A stretch of 64,000 nucleotides of DNA from Arcuatula senhousia (Eukaryota; Mollusca; Bivalvia; Mytilida; Mytilidae), in the NCBI GenBank assembly GCA_963971305.1, contig OZ020307.1, positions 12,413,501 to 12,477,500 of the forward strand, given 5' to 3'. Shown here piece after piece: positions 37,011-50,800 of this stretch; position 1 is the stretch's first letter, and every line of letters begins with the position of its first letter. Made by a program: the position numbers and the translations under genes. The notes under the pieces were generated by a model. That model did no database searches and was not told the DNA's origin. It saw only the letters and a list, made by a program, of their open reading frames with translations.

Positions 37011-37305
37011 AATTTATTGTCTGGAACTTTGTTGTAATTCATATTTCTAACATCCATGATGGTTAGCGCTGCTGGTGGAGTTTTAATTCCCCGAGGTTAA
37101 CCTGCTCCCGCATCATCACTTTTGTGTTGACGAACACATCAAAGCTATGAATTATCGTTTAAATTTCTAAATTGTCAAAACCCTAAGGTTCTTCCTACCC
37201 CAGACATAGGTTGATCTTAGTCATAATTTGGTTTCTCGTTCGACATTATTTGGTTTTATTCTTTGCTCTTCATATTCATACGGTGTTTGGCATTTTCAAC
37301 CTTTG

Positions 37306-37359
37306 GTAGAGCACCTCTGATGAGTCTTGAATAGACGAAACGCGCGTCAGTCGTAGCAA
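37306..37359 (+). ncRNA. Hammerhead ribozyme motif, copy 2 (intact core)
   Basis: CTGATGA at 37317-37323, stem II GTCT-TGAAT-AGAC (37324-37336), GAAA at 37337-37340, a minimal stem III ACG-CG-CGT and cleavage triplet GTC at 37346-37348. Stem I begins T-A and C-G, followed by an internal loop (ACC against TCGTA) and possible GC pairs. All invariant core residues are present. Short stem III type-I hammerheads of this kind occur in Penelope-like elements and animal retrozymes. Confidence 0.75.
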
Positions 37360-37682
37360 AATTCATTGTCTGGAACTTTGTTGTAATTTATATTTCATTT
37401 CATTTACATTTTGTTTTAGAGATTTATACAGACAGTTTTTATTATTTTCATTTAAATTATTTAGTTTATATTTCTTTATAAAAAAATTCTGAGCTTTCTT
37501 TAACTATTTTTTTTATGCTGTTTAACTTCTTTCATTGTTTGACAATTGTTTAAAATGTCAATATCTAATTTTGATTTTAATCACCAGTTTATTTGTCTGT
37601 TTGGAACCGTACCTGTCTTTTCACGTACATCATTCCCCTCGTTGTAAATGTCCAGTATGGATTTAGACAAGTATCCTAGTTG

Positions 37683-38065
37683 AAGTTGAAGACGTGCTAC
37701 CAAACTTGTTCCTACATTACCGAATATGAGTTATGAAGATAGGCTAAGAACTTTGGGCTAACCAACCTTAGAATATAGACGTGACCATTATGATATGATT
37801 CATGTTTTCAAAGCTCTTCATGGTATAGATGATATTAAGTGGCAGAATATGTTCTCCCTATCCGAAACTCCTACCCGTGGTCACCTTTACAAGCTACAAA
37901 AGAAAAGGTGCAACACCACTCAATGTTTGAACTCTTAAATTTCATTACGTGTAGTTGACAAATGGGACAATCTATCCGGGAAAGCTGTATCAGTAACATC
38001 CATCAATGAATTTAAAAGCCATCTAAACTCAGAAAATTGGAACTCCCATAAAAATTCAGTCCATC
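37683..38065 (+). pseudogene. Non-LTR reverse transcriptase C-terminal fragment
   Basis: Frame reads RRATKLVPTLPNMSYEDRLR, TLG, a stop, PTLEYRRDHYDMIHVFKALH and GIDDIKWQNMF, then SLRVVDKWDNLSGKAVSVTS and INEFKSHL. This is the region after the RT palm in CR1-like elements. At least two stops; no intact frame. Confidence 0.75.
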
Positions 38066-38384
38066 CTAGCATGCAACCCACAAAAGTCATCAATAAAACC
38101 TTAATGAGAGGCGGCTGCAGAAGTCTTCAGACTTAAATTTTTTGCCGCACAGATCCAGTAAGATTCCAGTAAGTAAGAGATACAGTACTGAATTTTGGTA
38201 TGCGAGTTTACCTACAGATCAAGTTTACCTTTGGTTCTGATCTCAAATTTTTATGTAAGACTTAGATAATTCAGTGAATTTTCAGTTTTCCGCACTTATT
38301 TTCTAAATGCATAGTATTGTGCGACCAAAAGTTTAGTAGGTAAAACTAGGTATTTATATAAATGATAGAATAATAATTGCAAAA

Positions 38385-38760
38385 AGTGTGAAGTCTCAAG
38401 TACAGCTCTTCGCAGACGACTGCCCACTCTATCGAGCCATCAAAAGCCATGAAGATCACACCAATGGATTTCTACGATACAACCTTAAAAATTGTCCTAT
38501 GTCATGCTGAAAAACAGCCTACATTGCACTTGTCAGATCTGTGCTGGAGTATGGATGAGTTGTATGGGATCCATATCTTCAAAAGGACATAGATAAAATC
38601 TAGCGAGTACAAAGAAATGGGGCACTATTCGTTGCAGGAGACTACAAAAGCTTCCAAGAGGGAGCAGTATCTTGATCTACCACCATTACAAGACAGAAGA
38701 ATCAACACGAAATTAGTGTTCCTATATAAAATAGTGGAGGGGTTATTACCAGCAGTATAC
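38385..38760 (+). pseudogene. Non-LTR reverse transcriptase fragment with internal deletion
   Basis: SVKSQVQLFADDCPLYRAIK is RT motif C (FADD); it is followed within about 60 bp by LRYNLKNCP, AYIALVRSVLEYG and VWDPYLQKDIDKI, which normally lie about 100 residues further on. Several stops. It ends about 50 bp before the first coding exon of the PPPDE-PUL gene. Confidence 0.75.
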
Positions 38761-38815
38761 CAGGACCCTTTATCTTTTTTCATGTAATTTCAGATTGATT
38801 TGATCACATCAAAAT

Positions 38816-41800
38816 ATGGCAGAAGAAAGTTGGCCTGTAAAGGTTTACATATATGACATTAGCAAAGGCATGGCAAAGAATTTATCACAAGCATTTCTTG
38901 GTAAGTAAATAAGAACAGATAAATGTACATTGTATGTATTCTAAGAGTTAAATAAACTGCACAACTACATTTTTAAAGAAAGAAAATCAGTCTAAGAAAC
39001 AATATTTCTCATTAGCTAGAAGTAATTGACAGATGAGAAGAATTTCTAACAAATGTTATGGATGTGTGTGAAAGCTTACACCTCCATGCATGTAAATTTT
39101 ACAGTGCCCTAAAAAAATACAATTGTCTTAGTGATTTGGTCGTGTATCAAAAACAAACCTATTTTAATCTTTTTTGCTTTTTGGTAATTCACAACAGATA
39201 ATAAAATGATTTTGAAATCTATAATGAACAGTGCCTTGTGCTCTTTTTCAATTCCTTACCATACTAATCTCTATACTACATACAAGTATATGATGGATTT
39301 TTTTAAAGGCAAACAGATAGATGGAGTTTGGCACACTGGTATAGTGGTTTATGGACAAGAGTATTACTTTGGTGGGATGGGTGGCATAGAGTCATGTCCT
39401 CCAGTAAGTATTGGTCTTATAAAAAACATTTCGGTCATGTATTGTTAACCCCTTTTGTAAATGTGCAGTATGGATTTAGATGATAGAAAATAATGAGATA
39501 TGGAATAAGTGTACGCGACACAGCCCAAAATCAAGCGGCAATTCAGAAAACCACAATGGACAACCACCAGCAGCCTTCAACAAGGCCATTTGGCACTGCT
39601 CGCGGTTCTGCAATTGGCCCATGGTCTAAATAAAATACATATAATTCAAATCCAGTCCTGAAATAGTCACAGATAGAGCCCCTTCTTAAACGAGGAATGG
39701 AAAACATCAAAAAGACAAGTACAAACGAAAGCTTTGTCAAAGATTTCTGGCTTAGGACAGGCACATATAATATGTGGCGGGGTTAAACTAGTTTTTTGGG
39801 CCCAACCTTCCCCCTATCAATTTTCCTAGAAAAAGCACAAAAATAAACACACAATAAAAATCAAATCGATCAAAGTCCAATTCCACTAGAGAGAACCTAA
39901 GACAAAAAAAAACAAGAACAAACAAAAGGACGGTAAAGAAACTCTCAATAGAACACTCGCTGTTACTGACAGCTAGCTGAGAATCATCAATTGATTGATG
40001 TAAAAAAATCAAACATATCGATTTTAAATCCGACACAACAATGCAAACAATAATGCTTTAGTTAAGTGTCATCACACAAAATCGACATGCTTGATCGCTA
40101 TAATGCTTAAAAATGACAATAGAAGAAATGTATACAGAAGTTTTAAAGTCAGTATCAAGTTAACAATATTTCTGCCAAAAAACAGTTTAATTCAAAGATT
40201 TAACCAAAATATTCAATTCATATCCTTTCTTTTTAATAAATTTTGAAGCCAATTTTTTGTATCCTAGTTAATGTTGAAGTTGAACAGAGAAAACAACCTT
40301 TATGTAGAGCTACAGAAAAAAACTTGATCCAAACTAAGTATTGATTTAAACTATACATGTGATTGTATTGAAATAATTTAAGCTTGAAATTTTGTTTTAC
40401 ATGTACATGTATATCCATTTCCTTGTGCATTGTAAAATTGAAGTTATTTTCTTGATGGTTTTCCTTTACAATCAGCTAATTCTGGCTTTAAATTTCACAA
40501 CTATCTGAAAAAAAATTCCCGTCTATTTTTTCCTTGCTCTAAGTGAGTTTGTAATTTTTAAACAGTTTCAGTCCTGTTCTACTTATATACTTGTGTATAC
40601 ATTTCTTTGTAAAAAATCATGATAGTCTCCATTGTAGGGTGGGACTATACTGGGCCAACCAGATCAGATAGAGAATTTAGGTAGCACTCAGATACCAAGA
40701 GACATGTTTCATGGTTATCTCTTACAGTTAGCACAGTCTACTTTCAGGTTAGTATGTTTTGTCAAGCTCATAGCTTTTTATCTAATATGATTAAGTTTCA
40801 ACACTAAAAAATAACATACTGATATTAATTTCATAAAGCAGTTAGGGGCTAAATACTAACTTTAATAAGCACACCCTTTTGATTAGGAAAAGCATATATG
40901 GATATGATGCATGTACATGTATGCAGTACGTGGTTTGCAGCCTGAAGTTTTGTTAAACAAGTCAATAAAGGTAATAACAAAACTTTCAAGAAAGTAAACC
41001 AGAGTTTCATTAACAAAAATACCATTCAATTATTAAACTAACATAGTATCCATACATGTGTATTCATAAAGAAAATGTTTTTCCAACACTTCATATTTTG
41101 AGAGAGAGAAATGTTATACAGTACATACTGATATAATACATTTTATTTTGTAGACCTCAGAATTACCATCTTTTAGAGCACAACTGTAACAACTTCAGTT
41201 CAGAGGTTGCCCAGTTTTTAACTGGACAAGACATTCCATCTCATATTACTTCATTACCAGCTGAAGTTCTAAGCACGTAAGTATACAATGTACTATATGT
41301 AAAGATTTAAGCATACCGGCTAAGACAAAAAAATTTCAAAATTTTCATTTAGAATGGGGTTTTTTTGTTGCTTTTACTTTAATATTATATTTTGCTGTAA
41401 GAATTTTATTCTATCGTAGTATTTCATTCGTGGAACCTGCACATATTTTGTAATTTTCATGGTCTTTTAATTCATTGCTACAGACAGACTGATGATTTCG
41501 TACTTCTTCAAAGAAGCAGAGGTATCAATGGGGCATTGGAATGTCAAAAGTCTGGAAGGTCAAAGACAAATCATTAGAGACAAACAGGAACAGCATAAAC
41601 CAGCCAACAACATTAAAACCCCACAAAAACAACTGTATAGTAATCAACAACATAAATACTAGTCATAACAAGAGTGAACTCCAGAATGATAAGCGGTTCC
41701 TGCTTGTTGCAACACACTTGTTCAGTCAAGTTGCTAACAGTCGATTTAGAGTGTCGAATCTGTAACACAAAATCCTATAACAAACCAACATTTTTATTCA

Positions 41801-44800
41801 TTTGAGTAATAGACAGAGGGCATGATGTCCTGGATAAAATTTCTTCAGTGAAGACAAAAATTGAAGCATAACATAACCATGCTAGCAGTTTTTGTGTCAG
41901 AAATGACATTCTATCAAGGAAATCAATGTATGTCGCACAAGCTCTTGATTAACAAATCAAGAATGTATATACATGTATCAACAATGATTGCAAATCCTAA
42001 TTCTAATATGTTTAAATTTTAGACCTTTGGGTCAGATGATAAAACCTCTCATAGACACCATGTCAGTCCAACCAAGTGGAGGTCACGCTGTCTTTGATGA
42101 AAGCCAGCTACAACAAGCTGCAGCTCCAGCAGTTTCTAGTGGGACCAGTACACAGACAGAAGTAAACCAGTCATCTACACAGACTGGCTCCTGTCAGACA
42201 GATGTCATTCCTGAAGCTACAGCTAGTAACAGTTTACCAGGATCTACCAATAGTAGCAGATCATCAAATTTTGACCCATCATCTGAAGAGGAAGAAGAAA
42301 TCTATGCACCATTTCTGTACAATGAGGTAAGTTGAGAAGCTGGTAAATTCATCAATGAGCACATACATTTTCTTGTGTCCATTGATTTATTTGATTACAA
42401 AAACTATTTTTATAATCAAATTTTGTGGTTGCAAGAGCAATCTATTGTGATTTCATTTATACATTTAATATCAAAATTGAACATTAGAGAACATTTATGG
42501 AAATCATGCATTCCATGTTCTGGACAAGGACTATTTTATTACTATAAATACATTACCATAATAAATTCTGCTTATTGACCCCAATTGCGTCATCAGTCGG
42601 AAAAACACCCACTATAAAAATAGAAATGACCTGTGACCTGTCCACCTCACTGGAAGCACATGTAGACAAAACCTATACTCTTCCATTTTGTTTCCGACTG
42701 CGTCCGAAGAAGGTTGTGTTTTTTGAAGACAGATTGAAAAAGTATAATTTTTTGATATTTATTTAAAGTGTAGCCCCTATTATTGTATAACTTTACATTG
42801 TTATTATTTTGAATTTGAAACTTTTGGTTTTCAACTTCAAAGTAATCCTACATTCACAACTTTGTTGAACTTGTGAATTTTTTTGTGTGTGACCCATTAT
42901 TTTTTACATATTTTGTAAGTACTATTTTTGTATTTGGTATAAATCATCATGGATTATTTACCAGTTAGTCCTTACAATGTTGTTGCTGGTCCTGACCCCT
43001 TTTTAGATGGTTCGACCAGTTCTTTTGAGTTGCCCTTTTCTGGTGTCAACGTTAGTGTAGTGTCCCCACCTCCTAGATCTTCCACTGCGACTTCGGTTTC
43101 AGTTTCTAGGAGTGCTTCTCAGGTCCTGTCGGGCCCTGACGTTGCAACTGTGGGTGTGCCTACCTTAGGTGTGGTTACCCATACCTTTTCAAGGCCTGTA
43201 GATTCAGTTGGGTCTTCGGCCCCTATGCCAGGTCTTTCCATGACTTTGTCGTCAGCCAGTGCCCGACCTCCTAGTAGTTACTGTGGTTATGTTATGCCTG
43301 GTTCTATGTCTTCCAGCAGACCTGCTTGGACTCCTTATCCACCTTTTCCTTATCCTAGCTTTGGCTCCCAGTCACCCTATCCAGGTTTCTGGCCTTACGG
43401 AGATCCTAGCTTTGGAGTTCGACCTCAGGTTGGTCCCTCATCCAATGTATCTTCTATGCCTTCAGCTAGTGTTTCTAGGTCTGCTGTTCAAGATTCTACT
43501 ACTCAGAATGCCTCTCTTTCTCAGTCAGATGATCTCAGGAGCCTCTTTACTGAATTTCGGAATTCTCTGAAGGGTGATTTAGAGTCTCTTTCTTCTCGGA
43601 TTGAGCGTTTAGAGGCAGCTAGTTCTGTACCCCCTTCTTCTAGAGCTTCTGATATTGATTCTCAGGTTGAAGAAGATGCTGATATTATTTCTGTAGCTCC
43701 TGCAGATCATGAGGCTAGTTTTCTTTCTGAGGATGACAATCTTGAGTCGTCAGTGTCTATGGGCCCTCCGGTATCGGAGTCTAACTCTTCTACCTTACCC
43801 ATAGCTGTTACTAGTGGGGTATCTACTGATGCTACCCTAGCTAGTTCTCAGGCCATTACAGTAGCGGGTTCCACGCCTTCTACTGCGCCTTGTCCTCCTC
43901 CTACTTCTGTAGACGTTGAGTCATCTTCAGAAGCTAAGTCATCTTATGCTGACTTGAGAGAGGATACTTTTTCTTTGTTGAGAAATGCTAATGTTCCTAT
44001 GGCTTCCCCTCCTAGGCCTAAGAAACAGACTTCTACCTTTGAGAAATCCTGTGGTCTGGCTCAAGCAGTTTCTGCTTCTCATAGCTCCTTTCCTGAGTCT
44101 AACCATGTTTCTACGGCCTTACAGGTGATCAATGAAGGTTTTAAATCTTCTGCAGGGGATAAGACAGCCAACAAGTCTCTTACTGGTTTTGGACTTGCTT
44201 CCTTTCCAGAGTTTTTGAGCACTAAGGATCATCAAGTTCATAATTCTACTCTTGGTAGAAAGGGCCCGTTGTGTGAACGTTCTTTTGCTACTCTTATAGG
44301 TTCTAGACCTGTTGATGGCCTTCGTTTATCACAGAGCGTTTGGGCTAAGACTGAGTCCCTGTTGCGTGTCACTTCACAGGCTCTTACTTCTGCTGAGTAC
44401 TTTCTGGCAGCCACTGGTGCCCTTTTATGTCAGGAAGAGTTTGCTTCCTTGCCTAAGGTTAGATCTTTCCTTTTGCAAGTAGATAAGGCTATAGGTACTT
44501 CTCAAGTTCTTCTTCTAGGGTCTATAGGTAATCTGACCCTGTCTAAGAGATCTGAGATTCTGGAAAAATCTAGTGTTTCGGAGAATTTGAAAGACTCACT
44601 GTTAAGATCTCCTATTACTGAAAATACCTTTGGGTTACAGTTTCGAGAAGTTCAGGAAGAGATTAGCAAACAACCTCCTCCTGTGAAGGTTAGTGTCCAG
44701 GTCAGTAACGATAACAAGAGGACTGTTACTTCCTCTTCTGTACCTCAGTCAGGAGGTGGCCAACCTAACAAGAAGAGAAGGGTTTTCTATAGGAAGAAAT

Positions 44801-47800
44801 CTAACCCTGCTGCTCGAGGTTCTGCTCCCAAGTCTAAGCCTAACAGTTCTCAGTTTGGTAAGAAGACCTCGTCTTCTACCTAGGTCCTTGCCCTCTCGTA
44901 CGTTATTGACAGAACAAGTGGGGGGAAATCCATTTCCAGCCCCACTTCCTCACGTTCAGGTGGGGGGGAGACTAAACTCCTTTCTTCCTCAATGGGAAAA
45001 GATAACGTCAGATCGACTTGTTCTGTCAATAATTCGAGGGGGTCTTACGCTTCAGTTCATTACTCCTCCGCCTCTATCAGCTGTACCACTGTGTCTGTCT
45101 CAGGTTTCAGATCCTCACAAGGTATCTCTTCTTTCTCAAGAGATAGACACTCTTCTTCAGAAGTCAGCCATAGAGGAGGTATCTCTGTCAACCCTGACTC
45201 CAGGGTTTTATTCCCGTCTTTTTCTAGTACCCAAGAAATCGGGGGGAATGAGACCGGTATTCGACCTTTCCATTTTGAACAACCACCTTGTCATACCTCG
45301 GTTCAAAATGGAAACCAACAGGTCTATCAGAGCGGGCATCCTTCCTGGTATCTGGACCACTTCTTTAGACCTACAGGATGCGTATTTCCATGTTCCTATC
45401 GCCCAGTCTTACAGGAAATATCTTCGTTTTCTTTGGAAAGACAAAGTTTTCCAATTCAAGGCTCTCCCTTTTGGCCTTTCCACAGCCCCTTTGGTGTTTA
45501 CCAAAATCATGCAAGCAGCTGTGGCCTTTCTTCATTCTCAAGCCATTCAGATTCATTCTTATCTGGACGATTCTCTCATCAAGAATCTTTGCCCTACAGC
45601 TTTGGCTTCTCAGACTTCGGAGGTGATAGAGTTTTTCCTATCCCTAGGGTTTCTGATCTCATGGAAAAAGTCCGAAACCCTTCCAACCCAAGACTTTGTG
45701 TTTCTGGGAGAACACTACCTTACCAATCTAGGTCTGGTTCTTCCTCCAGAGGAGAAGTTTCTCAGTTTAATCAATCAGATTCAGAAATTCCTTTCTTCCA
45801 AGTCAGTGTCTGCTCGTCAGTTCCTTCAGTTGCTTGGTTTCCTGAATTCTCTAGCAGATGTAGTTCCTCTGGGTCGTCTTCATATACGCCCCATTCAGTT
45901 TTATCTACACAGCTTCTGGATTCCATCATCCCAAGAATGGGAAGCTCAGATTCCTATTTTACCTCCTCTGTTTCCACATCTTCAGTGGTGGTTAGTTCGA
46001 CAGAATGTTCTAAGGGGCCATTCGCTATCCCCTTTAGTTCCTTCGATAACTCTGTTCACAGATGCCTCCACCCTCGGTTGGGGAGCATATCTGGATCAAC
46101 CGGATCTTTCAATCTCAGGAATCTGGGCTCCTCATCTTCAATCAGAGCATATAAACATTCTGGAAATGAGAGCAGTTCTTCTTGCTCTCAACCACTTTCA
46201 GACGAGGTTAGAAAATCTATCGGTACTTCTGGCCTGCGACAACTCTACAGTTGTAGCCTATCTGAAAAATCAAGGCGGTACCCATTCTCTTCCTCTATAT
46301 CAGTTGGCCAGGGATGTGCTTCTTTTCTGTCAGAAATTTCATGTTCTTCTGTCAGTCCGACATATTCCCAGCAAGGAAAATCTCTTAGCAGACACTCTAT
46401 CTCGAGCTCAGGCTCCTGTCAACACAGAATGGGAATTACACCCATCTGTGTTCCAGAGTATAACCTTACTGTGGGACACTCCGCACATCGATCTCTTTGC
46501 GACAAGTCTCAATCGCAAGATTCAGACTTTTGTATCTCCGGTGCCAGATCAGAGAGCATTTGCAGTAGATGCAATGAGTCTCTCTTGGGAGAATCTATTT
46601 GCTTATGCTTTTCCTCCCTTCCGCTTTCTGGCCCCAGTTCTTCAGAAGATAGAGGCCTCGGCCTGTCGGATCATACTTATTGCTCCGGCATGGCCAAGAC
46701 AGGCCTGGTTCTCAGATCTTCTTCGTCTGTCATGTGCCAACCCTCTAGTTCTTCCCAAACGGGCAGATCTGTTGTCACAGCTCAGAGGAAGGGTTCTTCA
46801 TCCCAATCCAGAGAACCTACATCTTCACGCTTGGTGTCTGTCCGGAATAACCTCACTAAGAGAGGATTTTCTGAGTCAGCAGCCCGACACCTGTCACGTT
46901 CAGTCAGAGAATCCACTAACATCGTCTATGATGCCAAGTGGACCATCTTCTCTCATTGGTGTAGTCAACAGGAAATTGATCCTTTCCAGGTCTCTATCCA
47001 GCAATTAGCAGATTTCCTTGTTTTTCTTTTTGAAGATAAAAAACTTGCCCCTTCTACCATTAAGGGATACAGATCTGCTATTTCCAAGACGATTTCTCTG
47101 TCGGGTGGCCAGGATTTTAGCACCAATGATTTCTTGTCTTTACTTGTAAGAAATTTTAGTCTTGAAAGACCTAGGCAGAGGGTTTTAGTCCCTCAGTGGG
47201 ATATGTCTTTGATTCTTCATTCCTTAAAACTGTCTCCTTTTGAGCCAGCTAATGAAGTGCCCATTAAGTTCCTTGCCTATAAATGCTGCTTCCTTTTGGC
47301 TTTGGCCTCAGGTAGACGAAGGAGTGAGATCCATGCTTTTTCTGTGGCTCCTTCCTGTCTTCGTTTTAGTAGCGACAAGTCTTCAGTAACTCTTCTTACT
47401 GATCCTTCCTTTCTTGCCAAGAACCAGATTCCAGACCAAGGTTCAGCTCCTGTCATCATTCCAGCCTTACCTAGAGATGCTGATGATCTGCTATGTCCTG
47501 TCAGAATCTTGGAGATCTATCTCAGGAAGACGTCTTCTTTAAGGTCAGTTAACAATAATAGACTTTTTTTGCCTATTAAGAAAGGTATCACTGATTTATC
47601 AGTGAAAACCATTTCTTCCTGGATTGTTAAGACTATTTCATTATGCTATGATTCTTCTAAAGAAGATATGAGGAAGCTTTATCAGGTAAAAGCTCATGAT
47701 GTTAGAGCTATTTCTACCTCCTGGGCACTGTTTAATTCAGCTTCTCTGGATGAAGTCCTTTCTGCTGGTTTTTGGAGAACTGAGAATTCTTTCATTTCTC

Positions 47801-50800
47801 ACTATTTAAAATCTATGTCTTCTTCAGCAGAAGGTCTTTATTCCCTGGGACCTATCGTCTCCGCACAAAGAGTAATTATTCCGCCAGACTCTTCGGATTC
47901 TGGGGTTTCAGCTATGCGGTAGATTCTTATTTAAGCAGAATTTATTATGGTAATGTATTTATAGTAATAAAATTAAACATTTTTAAAGTAAAATGTATTT
48001 TTATAAGATAAATACTTACCATAATAAATTATAGGTCCCGCCCTTGTCCTCCCCTGAAACCCCTTCTTTTTTCCTCAGAGTGTTCCTTGTATGGGGTTAT
48101 TAAATGGAAGAGTATAGGTTTTGTCTACATGTGCTTCCGGTGAGGTGGACAGGTCACAGGTCATTTCTATTTTTATAGTGGGTGTTTTTCCGACTGATGA
48201 CGCAATTGGGGTCAATAAGCAGAATTTATTATGGTAAGTATTTATCTTATAAAAATACATTTTACTTTAAAAATGTTTAATTTTGGACATTGAAATGAGG
48301 TACATAAAAGAAAGAATAAATTATAAGGTGTTTATGATAGTGAATTTTAAAAGTTCTGATGGCTCTTTAACATATTTAACTGGCCATAGACCCCCAAAGG
48401 TATTCAATTAATCATTTACTTTTATACCTGTATTATAATTTGTTTACTTAGGAACCACCAAACCTTGAGACATTAAAGGATAAGATAGGAACAAAACTCT
48501 CTACCAAAGACATGAACCAGCTAGATGAGATCTATGATTATATATATCTGACAGATAAATCCCAGTGGTCTCTGGGCAAGGATCACATACAGGCTATACA
48601 TACAGTCATAGGAGATGGAAGATTTGACGAGGAGGTTAGAGTTGGTGTGTATAAGATCCTCCAATCACTGAGTGTCTTAGAGGACTTTATCACACTGCTA
48701 AAACATGAGCCTACAGAGATGATTAAGAATGTCATACAGCATTATGATCAGTTAACAGATACAGTACATGCAGCCATCCTTAAACTGGTAAGTAGGAAAC
48801 ATGAAATTGAACCAAGAAACAGGTAGCATACATATCCAGAAATGGGTCTTTAATGATTTAGGATTGGTTTTGATTCATATGCATTATATCTTTAACCTTG
48901 GGCAAGACAGCAAGCAGCGACCACTTGTCACTTTGAAGGTTACTGGCAGTTTTCCATTGATGGTTTTTAAAATACCACTGACTTGTGCACATGTAGGTTG
49001 TGTAGTTTGTGTCACATAAACGAACTCCACATCTAATTACTAAGCTACATGTATCTTCAAAACATGACATAGAACCATAAAATTAGCATAATACATAGAG
49101 GTAACCATGAACTAGAATGGGTGAATTAAAGAAATCATGTTACAGAAAATTAATGCTTAAAACACAATCTTATGAAGTTTTATATAGTTGATTCAAACAA
49201 AGGAACAGATTCATTAAAAAATAATAATCGGTCAGCTGTCTCAGACACTGGAAAGTCAGTAAAGAATGATAGTCACTTTATTATGCCAGTAAGTTTGAAC
49301 CTTTTGATAACAGACACTAAGCAGCTTCTATAAAAGCTGATTGGATTTATTTTTAAGGTAATAGACATTGATATAAGGTTGAAACTAATTTAAAAGAAAA
49401 TTATTAACAAGAATATCTTAGATATTGCCAAAAAATTTTCCATTGATGTGCAGAATTTGATGGTTCTGACGTTGTTATTGCATCATGATAGACTGGAGTA
49501 TAATATACCAAGGTAATCCCAGCCCATGTGAAGAAGTTATATATTTTTATTGTAAAATTTCAGCTGACAAACCTTGCAAGTTCAGTATCTGGGAAAGATT
49601 TTATCTTTGAAGAGTCTTCAGATGAGAGTGGTATATCATACCTGACAAGTCAGCTGTGTGTTGACTGTATACTGTCAGAAAAGCCTGATATTAACTCTGC
49701 AGTAGCAACATTAGTGTACAACCTGTGTCGATATCAAGTAAGTTAACTTACATAACTCAATATAGTTTACTTGTCAATTAGAAACTGACTATTTAACCTA
49801 GGGAGTTGGGGATTGTTTTTTACCCTTGTTAGAGAAGATATTTCCCATTGATCCTGAATGTGACTGCACAATATTTTTTTTTCAAAATGAGAAGTATTAC
49901 ATATGGCAGAAATACTCTTACTGCTGGAGCAAGGTGGCAGAGTGGTTAATACATGGGACTATAAATCAATGGGTAACATCACTTTTGGTTCAAGCCTCAC
50001 ACATGTCAAGGTAAACAGGCATCTTCCCTTGCACAGGGGCATCACCAATTTTCCAGCTTGGAATATTGTACTTTTCTCCCCACAAGTCTTTTGATAATGA
50101 GGTCCTTAATTTTGCCATCGACCAATAGCTGTACAGATCTTATGTTACATGAATTGTTGATTTATGTTGTTAAATAAATCTTGTCTTTACATTTACATTC
50201 ACCACTCTCCAAAAGTCATTGGCTGTGTGGATGGTCTTGGGCTAAAATAGTTGGAGTTTGCTTGTAATAGGTCAATTTCGGGTTAGTGTGGAATGGCTGG
50301 GGAATCCGGAAAAGGTTCTTTTATTATGATTTTTTCTAGGCATGACGACTTCCGGTACAATTCAGAGCAATAGATCAAAATAAATATTGCTTTGTTGTTT
50401 ATTAAAGACAGAATCTTCGATTTTTACAATATTTCTACACACATAAGAATATTTTTTCATTCAATTGAAGTATTTACCGTTTTTAGAGATATCATTGCTT
50501 TGATGATCTCACAATTACTTTTGAATAAGTCTACGGGGCAGCAAACCAGTTTGACTCACAAACTGGTAAAGTCATGTGATAATTTCTGTGTAATTGAGGG
50601 ATTTTTCTGGAAAAGCATTGAACTCGAAAATGACATATTTGATAGTATGTTTGAGTTATTCTGTAAAAGTTAAAAATCTACATGTTCAGTATGTTAATGA
50701 TATTATTGGCAATTACTGCATTTTTGTTAAAAAAAGGAAATTGAAGTACTTCTGCATCCTCATTGCTGGGTCCAAAAAATATTTGTGTTCTTACAAACAT

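Larger units (their letters stand above)
36955..37400 (+). mobile_element. Retrozyme-like repeat: two hammerhead modules 349 bp apart
   Basis: A direct repeat of about 92 bp (GTAGAGC.CCTCTGATGAG ... TGTCTGGAACTTTGTTGTAA) occurs at 36957-37049 and 37306-37398, with about 256 bp of non-coding sequence between. Both copies hold a hammerhead-like core. Predicted cleavage positions (after 36999 and 37348) are 349 nt apart, a size compatible with a small circular RNA. The arrangement matches animal retrozymes. Confidence 0.7.
42533..48284 (+). mobile_element. Complete DIRS-type tyrosine-recombinase retrotransposon
   Basis: Inverted terminal repeats: 42564-42690 (ATTGACCCCAATTGCGTCAT ...) is the inverse of 48105-48222. 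An internal complementary region at 47932-48040 fuses the inverse of the left outer end (GTAATGTATTTATAG) with the inverse of the right outer end (AAAGTAAAATGTATTTTTAT), the hallmark used to circularise DIRS cDNA. No target duplication, as expected. Gag-like ORF1, RT-RNase H-methyltransferase-like ORF2 and tyrosine recombinase ORF3 are all open. Inserted in intron 5 of the PPPDE-PUL gene, same strand. Confidence 0.95.

Noticed and set aside
44992..46689. Upstream half of the long frame ending at 47922
   Set aside because: Serine-rich translation is a shadow of the RT-RNase H frame; only the part from about 46690 looks like recombinase.
49925..50010. Functional tRNA-Leu or tRNA-Ser gene
   Set aside because: A- and B-box-like words are present but no acceptor or anticodon stem pairs properly; better explained as a SINE.
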